NCBI GenBank assembly: GCA_946618395.1
Contig: CAMOLD010000071.1
Span: 1-6,644 of the forward strand
DNA length: 6,644 nucleotides
Direction of reading: 5' to 3'
Source: an uncultured Clostridia bacterium
GTDB lineage: Bacteria > Bacillota > Clostridia > Oscillospirales > CAG-272
The notes under the pieces: model-generated
Seen by the model: the letters and a program-made list of their open reading frames with translations, nothing else
What the model was told of the DNA's origin: nothing
Databases searched by the model: none
Position numbers and translations under genes: made by a program
In this document: positions 1 through 5,212 of the stretch, piece by piece
Layout of the letters: each line of letters opens with the position of its first letter
Numbering within the stretch: the stretch's first letter is position 1

Positions 1-275
1 ACCTCTATATCTCGGTTCCCGAAAACATGGTCGGCGATGTGATGGGCGACCTCAACAAGCGCCGCGGAAGCGTGATGGGCATGGAGCCCACGCCCGACCA
101 TAAGGGCTACACCACCGTTCAGGCAACGGCGCCCAAGTCCGAAATCATGGATTACCCCATCGTTCTGCGCGCTATGACGCAGGGCCGCGGTTCCTTTACC
201 TATCAGGTAACGGGATATGACGTTGTTCCCAGCAACCTTGCCGCAAAGATCAAAGAGGAATATAAAGATCGTTAA
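1..275 (+). CDS. fusA: Elongation factor G, C-terminal fragment (domain V)
   Basis: This is the last 90 codons of a translation elongation factor G (COG0480). EF-G is the cytoplasmic GTPase that drives ribosomal translocation and, with RRF, ribosome recycling. The reading frame enters at base 3 and ends with TAA at 273-275. Visible hallmarks are the domain V ferredoxin-like fold segments VGDVMGDLNKRRG and LRAMTQGRGSF, both strongly conserved in the family. The GTPase domain (G1-G5) and domains II-IV lie upstream of the window, so the usual length of about 690 residues cannot be checked. The gene is followed directly by a strong terminator and not by tuf, as often seen after the str-operon copy. 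It may therefore be a second, stand-alone EF-G paralogue (FusA2-like) rather than the main fusA. EF-G family membership is firm; which paralogue it is remains inference. Confidence 0.93.
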   Translation, partial: LYISVPENMVGDVMGDLNKRRGSVMGMEPTPDHKGYTTVQATAPKSEIMDYPIVLRAMTQGRGSFTYQVTGYDVVPSNLAAKIKEEYKDR

Positions 276-281
276 TATCAT

Positions 282-318
282 AAAAAAGAAAACGGGCTTG
301 GGCCCGTTTTCTTTTTTT
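282..318 (+). terminator. Rho-independent terminator after the EF-G gene
   Basis: A perfect 16-bp stem pairs 282-297 with 302-317 around a 4-base loop TTGG (298-301). The GC-rich core is ACGGGC/GCCCGT, and the outer stem is an A-run facing a T-run that ends at 318. It begins 7 bases after the EF-G stop codon. Because the A-run would be a U-run on the other strand, it could also stop transcription in reverse. It separates the EF-G gene from the ABC operon promoter. Confidence 0.93.
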
Positions 319-336
319 GGAAACCGGGGAAAGCTC

Positions 337-365
337 TTGACACCTGTTTTTGAATATGATAAAAT
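337..365 (+). promoter_or_regulatory. Sigma-A type promoter of the ABC operon
   Basis: A perfect -35 box TTGACA (337-342) is followed, after a 17-base spacer, by the -10 box TAAAAT (360-365). An extended -10 TG lies at 357-358. The expected transcription start is near 372, giving a leader of about 30 bases to the ATG at 402. The match is close to the housekeeping consensus and suggests strong expression unless repressed. I saw no clear operator palindrome overlapping it. Confidence 0.85.
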
Positions 366-401
366 AAGAACGAAAAACAAAAGCGAAACAGGAGGCAAAG
401 G

Positions 402-1085
402 ATGAACTTCAAACTGTTTTGGAAAAAGACCAATCGCGGGCTTTGGCTGGGTGCCGTTCTGCTTCTCGCGCTGGTCTTGTTTATTGTTATCGGAGAGGTG
501 CGATATAGCTTTCAGAAAAAGGAGATCCGCGAAACGGCAAAGGATTATGTTCAGGCGCTTCTTTCAGTCAATCTTGCCGAAGGAGAACTCGGGGCTGACG
601 GATATCTGACCGAGGCACAAAAGCAAGCGCAAACAACCGCGCTGGATCAGGTTGCCAAACAATACTGGTACACCGGAAGCGTGAAACTCAATTCGCACAA
701 CTATGATCTTGCCCGGTTGAGCGAACTGCTCACAAACTGGCAAACGGCAGTGCCCGGTATGGTAACGGAAATTGCCTGCCAACCCGATCACTGGAATGTC
801 TTTATCACACGGGATGGCCCCGGAAGAGTGCTTGTTTCGCTGGATACCGATCAAATGACCGTGCACGGTAAGGGCGCGGCGCCCTTAGAGGGATATGAGG
901 AAGGCGTCCTGTTCCCAACACCGGTGAACTCACGGGAAGAGGGGAGCGACGAATGGAGCCGCACCTGCAAGGTCTATTTCTCGCTGGAACTGGTGCGTAA
1001 GGGCGGGAAATGGCAGGTTGCCGGAATGAATGCCGCAACCGGCAGCGGCTATTCTTTCAATTATGGATTGCTTGGTATGATTTGA
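402..1085 (+). CDS. Membrane-anchored protein of unknown function, first gene of ABC operon
   Basis: I do not recognise this 227-residue protein. A short basic N-terminus (K4, K8, K9, R12) precedes one hydrophobic helix at about residues 13-31, so it should be anchored with the remaining ~195 residues outside the cell. The segment after the anchor (about 38-60) is predicted helical, and the end (about 188-210) alternates like beta strands and contains VRKGGKWQVAGM. That general pattern resembles NTF2/SnoaL-like exported domains, which is inference only. The only two cysteines, C126 and C189, are both in the exported part and could form a disulfide. The start is set by AGGAGG at 390-395, six bases before ATG. 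The gene lies 16 bases upstream of the ABC ATPase gene and shares its promoter, so it is probably an accessory or substrate-sensing subunit of that transporter. A lipoprotein lipobox was not seen. Confidence 0.85.
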   Translation: MNFKLFWKKTNRGLWLGAVLLLALVLFIVIGEVRYSFQKKEIRETAKDYVQALLSVNLAEGELGADGYLTEAQKQAQTTALDQVAKQYWYTGSVKLNSHNYDLARLSELLTNWQTAVPGMVTEIACQPDHWNVFITRDGPGRVLVSLDTDQMTVHGKGAAPLEGYEEGVLFPTPVNSREEGSDEWSRTCKVYFSLELVRKGGKWQVAGMNAATGSGYSFNYGLLGMI

Positions 1086-1101
1086 AAGGAGGGAAGACCG
1101 A

Positions 1102-2061
1102 ATGACGATGGAAGAAAAAGAACCCATTCTGCAAATTTCCCACCTTTCCAAAACGCTGGGACACCGCAAGATCTTGCAGGATGTCAGCTTTGAGACTTAC
1201 AGCGGCGAAGTGTTCGGCTTTCTCGGACCGAACGGCGCCGGAAAAACCACCACCATTAAAATTGCGGTGGGCCTTCTCATGCTGGATGAAGGAGAAATCA
1301 AAATCGGCGGATTCGATTTGCGCCGGCAGTTTGAAAAAGCAATGGCTTTGGTAGGGGGCATTGTGGAAAACCCCGAGTTTTATGCCTATCTTTCGGGGTA
1401 TGACAATTTGAAAATATATGCCAAAGCGCACGGCGGCATTCCCGAGGAGCGCATTGCCGAGGTGGTTCGCATGGTGGGGTTGGAAAACCGCATCAAGGAA
1501 AAAGTCAGCCGCTATTCGCTGGGTATGCGCCAGCGGCTTGGCGTGGCGCAGGCAATTTTGCACCGCCCCCGGCTTTTGGTGTTGGATGAGCCGACGAACG
1601 GTCTGGATCCCAGCGGAACCAAAAGTCTGCGCGACTTGATCCGCCACCTTGCACACGAAGAGGGGATCTCGGTGCTTGTTTCCAGCCATTTGATGAGTGA
1701 GATGGAAATGATGTGCGACCGCGTCGGCATCATTTCGGATGGTATTTTGCGCTCGGTACAAACCATTGACAAAATGGTATCCGCCGCGGCACCCGACCAC
1801 ACCGCATACCTACTCCAGGTAGATGACACGGATGCGGCAATGGCGGCGCTGGAATCCTTTAAAGAGATAGAAAAGAAATTGGAAGGGGAGGGGGTTGTGG
1901 AAGTTACGCTCCCCGCTGCCGACGAAAAAGAACTGCTCCTCAAAATCAACCGCAAATTGATCCGCACAGGGGTTTGCCTTTACACGGTCACCAAAAAGGA
2001 AAACCGCCGCCTGGAGGATGTGTTTATTGAAATGACGAAAGGGGGCGACCAAATTGGCTGA
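1102..2061 (+). CDS. ABC transporter ATP-binding protein, BcrA/LanF-like
   Basis: This 319-residue cytoplasmic ATPase should power the permease encoded directly downstream. Motifs in order are Walker A GPNGAGKTT (42-50), signature SLGMRQ (139-144), Walker B LLVLDEP (158-164) with catalytic E163, D-loop NGLDP (166-170) and H-loop H196. At the Q-loop position there is a glutamate (IVENPEFY, E89) in place of glutamine. This is the E-loop variant known from lantibiotic-immunity ATPases such as NukF and common in the BcrA group. Residues from about 230 form a C-terminal extension ending in RRLEDVFIEMT, typical of ABC-2 export ATPases. The start is ATG 1102, with AAGGAGGG at 1086-1093 eight bases upstream; the ATG two codons later is too far from it. 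Related families export bacitracin, lantibiotics, sodium or other compounds, so the substrate is not assignable. All ATP-binding motifs look intact. Confidence 0.95.
   Translation: MTMEEKEPILQISHLSKTLGHRKILQDVSFETYSGEVFGFLGPNGAGKTTTIKIAVGLLMLDEGEIKIGGFDLRRQFEKAMALVGGIVENPEFYAYLSGYDNLKIYAKAHGGIPEERIAEVVRMVGLENRIKEKVSRYSLGMRQRLGVAQAILHRPRLLVLDEPTNGLDPSGTKSLRDLIRHLAHEEGISVLVSSHLMSEMEMMCDRVGIISDGILRSVQTIDKMVSAAAPDHTAYLLQVDDTDAAMAALESFKEIEKKLEGEGVVEVTLPAADEKELLLKINRKLIRTGVCLYTVTKKENRRLEDVFIEMTKGGDQIG
2041..2056 (+). promoter_or_regulatory. Ribosome binding site and TTG start of the permease gene
   Basis: The run AAAGGGGG (2038-2045) lies eight bases before a TTG at 2054-2056, inside the last codons of the ATPase gene. 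This spacing favours the TTG, which gives the N-terminus MAEFWALVSNENLK. No ATG nearby in this frame would keep the first membrane helix intact. The 8-base overlap suggests translational coupling, keeping ATPase and permease in ratio. Confidence 0.75.
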
Positions 2062-3469
2062 GTTTTGGGCATTGGTAAGCAACGAGAACCTGAAAATTCG
2101 TCGCCGCAAGTTCATTTGGATCGCGTTGGCGGTCGTTTTGGTCATCTCGTTCGGATTTTCGGCACTGATCGGTATTTTGACGCGCGAATCGGATGATTGG
2201 GATTATGAATATCCAACCACGCTTGCCGAATCCTTGCAGACAGAGATCGAATATACCCGGGAAGTGCTGAAAACCGAGACCGACGAACGGATAAAAGAGG
2301 AATTTCAAAAAGAGATCTACTCCTGCCAGATCCTTTTAGATGCCGGAGTTACCAGCCGGCAAGACTGGCGTTGCACCACCGATATTGCAACACGGTATGC
2401 CATTGCGGTTTTGGATGATGACGCCGTTTTCGCCGAGCGGTTGAAGGGATTGATCTGCGGCAACGATTATTTGGGGTATTACCGCTACCTGATGGAGGAA
2501 AATCAGGCGCAGTATGCCGGAAATCCTGCCTTTATCGAGGCGGCAAACGCCGGGTATCAGTTCTGCTTGGAAAATCAGATCGCGCCGGACGGCCGGGATT
2601 GGAGATACGATGTTGCCATGGAAATGGGCCAGGCGCTTTTGCAGCTGCGCCGGATCGAAGCGTATGCCCAATACAATCCCGAAGCGCTGGAAACGGCAAA
2701 GAACAGCTATGTTTTGCTGGAATACCGCCTGAAAAACAATATTCGCATCAATCCGGGCGATTCTTTCCAACTGATTGACACACTTACGAATCTGGACGGC
2801 GGATCCGGCGAAACCAGTCGGCTTTGGGATACGCTAAACACTACGCTCTCCCTGACATCCATCGTGCAAATCCTCTCCATCATTCTGGCGGCGGGCATGG
2901 TGGCAAGCGAGTTTGGCAAAGGGACGATCAAGTTTTTGCTCATTGCGCCGGCAACGCGCTGGAAGATCCTGCTTTCCAAATATTGTTCGCTGCTCATCAA
3001 CATGGTGCTTTTGTTCTTTGCGTTGCTTTTGGGCAATGTGCTGTTCGGGATCCTGTTTTGCGGAGGAAGCGATTTCTTCCTGCCTATTTTGACGGCAACG
3101 GGAGGCGAGATCAAACGTTCCTCGCCCATTCTGCTTCTCTTTGGCAACTATCTTTTGGAGTTGGTGGGTATGATCGTTATCGTCACGCTTGCGTTTATGA
3201 TCTCCTCGCTTTTCCGCAATTCCGGAGCGGCGGTCGGCATCAGTTTGCTCATCTATTACGGCGGCAGCACTGTCAATTCCATTCTCGCATTTTTAGGTGC
3301 GGATTGGGGAAGATATTTGATTTTTGCCAACATCAATCTTTCCAATATTCTGCGCGGCGTTTCGGTATTCCCGCATCAGTCAATCTGGGTGGCGATCGTT
3401 GTTCTCGCGCTACACATGGCTGTCTTTTTGTGGACGGCGTTTGACGCCTTTGATCGGAAAGAAATTTGA
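2054..3469 (+). CDS. ABC-2 type transporter permease with large extracellular loop
   Basis: This 471-residue integral membrane protein is the predicted partner of the ATPase it overlaps. Hydrophobic helices are seen at about residues 21-43, 264-284, 311-335, 358-386, 390-414 and 442-462, six in all. The motif SEFGKGTIKFLL (285-296), followed by RWKILLSKY, is the cytosolic coupling segment typical of ABC-2 permeases after the second helix. Between helix 1 and helix 2 lies a hydrophilic domain of about 220 residues, predicted outside the cell. It is largely helical, with four cysteines (C91, C107, C135, C171) and what look like three weak internal repeats. Small BcrB/LanE-type permeases (about 230-250 residues) lack such a domain, so this subunit resembles the larger ABC-2 permeases of Firmicutes despite the BcrA-like ATPase. 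The substrate is unknown. The direction is probably export, inferred from the ABC-2 family. Confidence 0.9.
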   Translation: MAEFWALVSNENLKIRRRKFIWIALAVVLVISFGFSALIGILTRESDDWDYEYPTTLAESLQTEIEYTREVLKTETDERIKEEFQKEIYSCQILLDAGVTSRQDWRCTTDIATRYAIAVLDDDAVFAERLKGLICGNDYLGYYRYLMEENQAQYAGNPAFIEAANAGYQFCLENQIAPDGRDWRYDVAMEMGQALLQLRRIEAYAQYNPEALETAKNSYVLLEYRLKNNIRINPGDSFQLIDTLTNLDGGSGETSRLWDTLNTTLSLTSIVQILSIILAAGMVASEFGKGTIKFLLIAPATRWKILLSKYCSLLINMVLLFFALLLGNVLFGILFCGGSDFFLPILTATGGEIKRSSPILLLFGNYLLELVGMIVIVTLAFMISSLFRNSGAAVGISLLIYYGGSTVNSILAFLGADWGRYLIFANINLSNILRGVSVFPHQSIWVAIVVLALHMAVFLWTAFDAFDRKEI

Positions 3470-3482
3470 GAAAAAGCATTCC

Positions 3483-3513
3483 GGGCGCGCCCAAATTCGG
3501 GCGCGCCCTTTTT
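3483..3513 (+). terminator. Rho-independent terminator of the ABC operon
   Basis: Two copies of the self-complementary decamer GGGCGCGCCC (3483-3492 and 3499-3508) form a perfect 10-bp stem around the loop AAATTC, followed by five T residues (3509-3513). It starts 14 bases after the permease stop codon. A weaker outer pairing of AAAAGCA upstream with TGCTTTT downstream could lengthen the structure. Confidence 0.93.
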
Positions 3514-3611
3514 GCTTTTCGGCGCACCCCGCCCTTGCGTTTTTCATAAACTGAAAAAGAGGGAAAAACGCCCTCAATTTCAATGAAAAAAGGGAAGGAG
3601 GAAAGAAACGG
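3514..3611 (+). promoter_or_regulatory. Leader region of the DUF3343/desulfurase operon with a hairpin at 3552-3582
   Basis: This is the gap between the ABC terminator and the next start codon. I found no convincing -35/-10 pair: TTGCGT at 3535-3540 has no good -10 partner at 16-18 bases. A hairpin is visible. Bases 3552-3563 (TGAAAAAGAGGG) pair with 3571-3582 (CCCTCAATTTCA) except for two A/A mismatches, with a 7-base loop. No T-run follows it on the + strand, so it is not an ordinary terminator for that direction. It could be a regulatory or transcript-stabilising element. AAGGAGG (3595-3601) is the ribosome binding site of the next gene, 10 bases from its ATG. Confidence 0.4.
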
Positions 3612-3851
3612 ATGCCAATTCAAACAAGCGGCGGCATGTGCCTGTTGTCCATCGGAGCCGTCACTCCGGCAATGCGCGCCCGAGAGGTGCTTTTGCGCGG
3701 CGGCATTCCGGCAACCGTTGTCCGCAACGATCCTGCGGCAACGGGGAGCGGATGCGCCTATGCCGTCTCCTATCCCTGCGGGCAGGAGCGCCTGGCGCGG
3801 CGGCTCTTGCGCGGCGCCGGAATCCGGGCGCGCGGAGGCGGAAGAGTATGA
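3612..3851 (+). CDS. DUF3343 domain protein (putative Se/S carrier-like)
   Basis: This small 79-residue cytoplasmic protein spans one DUF3343 domain (PF11823). It shows the family layout: a first strand and turn (CLLSIGAVTPAM, 10-21), a helix (AREVLLRGG, 23-31), a second strand (IPATVVRND, 32-40), the SGCAYAV segment with C48 at the place of the conserved cysteine, and a C-terminal helix (ERLARRLLRGAGI, 59-71). DUF3343 proteins are described as putative Se/S carrier-like and often lie beside cysteine desulfurases or selenium genes. C48 is the likely sulfur- or selenium-binding residue, by inference. The start at ATG 3612 has AAGGAGG ten bases upstream; a second ATG at 3636 would give a shorter N-terminus and is possible. 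Its stop overlaps the desulfurase start (ATGA, 3848-3851), which implies coupled translation and partnership. The final 60 bases are very GC-rich (50 of 60 at 3781-3840) and give an arginine/glycine-rich tail. Confidence 0.82.
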   Translation: MPIQTSGGMCLLSIGAVTPAMRAREVLLRGGIPATVVRNDPAATGSGCAYAVSYPCGQERLARRLLRGAGIRARGGGRV

Positions 3852-4996
3852 TCTATTTCGACCATGCGGCAACGAGCTTTCCCAAACCGCCGGAGGTGGT
3901 CAGCGGCGTTTGCAACTGTCTGCAAACCTGCGCCGGAAACGCCGGCAGAGGAGCATATCAATCTTCTATGCAGGCGTCGGAACTGCTGTATGACTGCCGG
4001 GTTTTGGCGGCGCAGGCTTTCGGCGCCGACACACCGGAAGAGGTCGTTTTTACCGCCGGCGCCACCGCCGCCATCAATCAGGCAATTCGGGGCAGCGTTC
4101 AAAAAGGCGACCATGTGCTGATCTCGGACCTGGAACACAACGCGGTGTTTCGCCCGGTCTGGAAACTGGCAAAAGAGGGAATCATCAGCTATACCGTTTT
4201 CCCAACCTTCGCCGCCAATCCGGGCGCAACCGCTGAAAGCGTTTTGGAGGGGATCCGCCGGCGGATCCGGCCAAACACCAAACTGCTCGTCTGCACCCAT
4301 GCTTCCAATATTTGTTCCGCGGTGCTTCCGGCAAAAGAGATTGGCGCGCTTTGCCGCCGCCACCGCATCCGGTTCGTTCTGGATGCGGCGCAGTCGGCGG
4401 GGCATCTGCCGGTGGATTTGAAGGAATTTTCCGCAAACGCCGTCTGCGTTCCCGGGCATAAAGGGCTTGGCGGACCGCAGGGAGTCGGGCTTTTGATTTT
4501 GGAGAAAAACACGGTTTTGGAGCCGCTTTTGCAGGGCGGGAGCGGTGTTGGCTCGCTTTCGCCGCAAATGCCCGCCGATCCCCCCGAGCGATACGAGGTG
4601 GGAACGCTTCCGCTTCCGGCAATCGCCGGCTTGCGGGAAGGGCTCAAACTGCTCGGTGGCCGTTCCTTTGCCAAAATCCGGCTGCATGAAAGACTGCTTT
4701 GGGAAAGCCTTGCCGGCGAGCTGAAAACCATTCCCGGCGTCCAAATCGCGGCGCCGCATATTTCGGGCTCGGTGCTTTCTTTTTGGGCGGAGGATGCCGG
4801 CTCCGAAGCGATTGCGGCGGCGTTGGATGAACGGGGATTCTGCGTGCGCGCCGGGTTTCATTGTGCGGCGCTGGCGCACCGGACGTTGGGAACCCCGAAG
4901 GGCGGCGCCGTGCGCGTCAGCTTCGGGGCGGAGAATACCATGGAGCAAACGCACCTTTTCGCAACCGCAGTCCGGGAGATTCTTTCCCGGCGGTAG
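3848..4996 (+). CDS. Cysteine desulfurase, class V aminotransferase fold (EF2568-like, TIGR01977 type)
   Basis: This 382-residue PLP enzyme is predicted to remove sulfur from cysteine (or selenium from selenocysteine) as an enzyme-bound persulfide, releasing alanine. Visible features are the N-terminal YFDHAATSFPKP, H97 in EHNAV (stacks on PLP), D179 and Q182 in LDAAQSAGHLPVD (contact PLP), K205 in PGHKGLGGPQG (Schiff base), and the catalytic C339 in RAGFHCAALAHRTLGTPKG. This last motif is typical of the TIGR01977 family rather than of IscS, and its place near the C-terminus fits. Length is normal for the family. The start is ATG 3848, giving MIYFDHAATS, the usual N-terminus. Starting further upstream at 3638 would add 70 residues that are only the neighbouring gene read in another frame. 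The enzyme has ten cysteines, including an unusual C22-x-C24-x3-C28 group. The DUF3343 partner suggests sulfur or selenium delivery; the final acceptor is not in the window. Confidence 0.93.
   Translation: MIYFDHAATSFPKPPEVVSGVCNCLQTCAGNAGRGAYQSSMQASELLYDCRVLAAQAFGADTPEEVVFTAGATAAINQAIRGSVQKGDHVLISDLEHNAVFRPVWKLAKEGIISYTVFPTFAANPGATAESVLEGIRRRIRPNTKLLVCTHASNICSAVLPAKEIGALCRRHRIRFVLDAAQSAGHLPVDLKEFSANAVCVPGHKGLGGPQGVGLLILEKNTVLEPLLQGGSGVGSLSPQMPADPPERYEVGTLPLPAIAGLREGLKLLGGRSFAKIRLHERLLWESLAGELKTIPGVQIAAPHISGSVLSFWAEDAGSEAIAAALDERGFCVRAGFHCAALAHRTLGTPKGGAVRVSFGAENTMEQTHLFATAVREILSRR
4251..4268. repeat. Perfect 18-bp palindrome inside the desulfurase gene
   Basis: GGATCCGCCGGCGGATCC is an exact inverted repeat with no spacer, encoding part of the GIRRRIR stretch (residues 135-141). 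Arginine-rich, GC-rich codons make such a match easier by chance. No function is visible. Confidence 0.6.
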
Positions 4997-5021
4997 CGCC
5001 GTTTCCAAAAAAAGTTTTCGG

Positions 5022-5051
5022 GCAGGCGCGCCTTTTGGCGCGCCTGCTTTT
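5022..5051 (+). terminator. Rho-independent terminator of the DUF3343/desulfurase operon
   Basis: A perfect 11-bp stem (GCAGGCGCGCC, 5022-5032, with 5037-5047) closes a TTTT loop and is followed by TTTT (5048-5051). It begins 25 bases after the desulfurase stop codon. Its core GGCGCGCC octamer is the same as in the ABC operon terminator. The tract downstream to about 5110 is T- and A-rich and holds no gene. Confidence 0.92.
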
Positions 5052-5112
5052 CAAAATCCCGCTTTTTTCTCAAAAATCCCCCCTTTTTTCCATAAAAAAA
5101 TTCAAAAATCTC

Positions 5113-5141
5113 TTTACATTTTCTAATGATTATGTTAAACT
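5113..5141 (+). promoter_or_regulatory. Sigma-A type promoter of nifJ
   Basis: The -35 box TTTACA (5113-5118, five of six consensus bases) and the -10 box TAAACT (5136-5141) are separated by 17 bases. An extended -10 TG lies at 5133-5134. A second TAAACT copy follows at 5143-5148, one 7-base step downstream. Transcription should start near 5148. The architecture is the same as that of the ABC operon promoter. Confidence 0.75.
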
Positions 5142-5147
5142 ATAAAC

Positions 5148-5212
5148 TGATGACATATGGTCTGTCAGAACAATGACAATTTTCAAACAAAAAACAGGAG
5201 GTTCTATTCAGT
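5148..5212 (+). promoter_or_regulatory. nifJ 5' leader with ribosome binding site and TGACA repeats
   Basis: The predicted leader is about 65 bases. TGACA (5151-5155) and TGTCA (5163-5167) form an inverted repeat with a 7-base gap, and TGACA recurs at 5174-5178. They sit just after the predicted start point, where a repressor could act; this is speculation. No known riboswitch was recognised. The ribosome binding site is AGGAGG (5196-5201), 11 bases before the ATG at 5213, which is slightly long spacing but the only good candidate. Confidence 0.45.

Noticed and set aside
217..405. Small + strand open frame across the EF-G end and the terminator
   Set aside because: It runs through the terminator and the ABC promoter, and has no ribosome binding site or recognisable sequence.
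1057..1800. Minus-strand open frame of 247 codons opposite the ATPase
   Set aside because: Shadow frame over a fully conserved ABC ATPase. No supporting signal.
2824..3444. 206-codon + strand frame inside the permease gene
   Set aside because: Frame-shifted reading of the permease. The overlapping real frame has clear membrane helices and the ABC-2 motif.
3552..3582. Leader hairpin as a rho-independent terminator
   Set aside because: No T-run follows the stem on the + strand, there is no minus-strand gene for it to serve, and the stem has two mismatches.
3638..3847. Desulfurase start at 3638, giving a 452-residue protein
   Set aside because: The extra 70 residues are the DUF3343 gene read out of frame. 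The family N-terminus begins at the ATG at 3848, which overlaps the upstream stop.
4251..4268. The 18-bp palindrome as a recombination or attachment site
   Set aside because: It lies inside the coding sequence of an intact conserved gene. Repetitive arginine codons explain it well enough, and no mobile gene is nearby.
3770..5008. Minus-strand open frame of 412 codons opposite the desulfurase
   Set aside because: Shadow of the desulfurase gene. It is rich in arginine and proline, with no domain and no promoter or ribosome binding site context.
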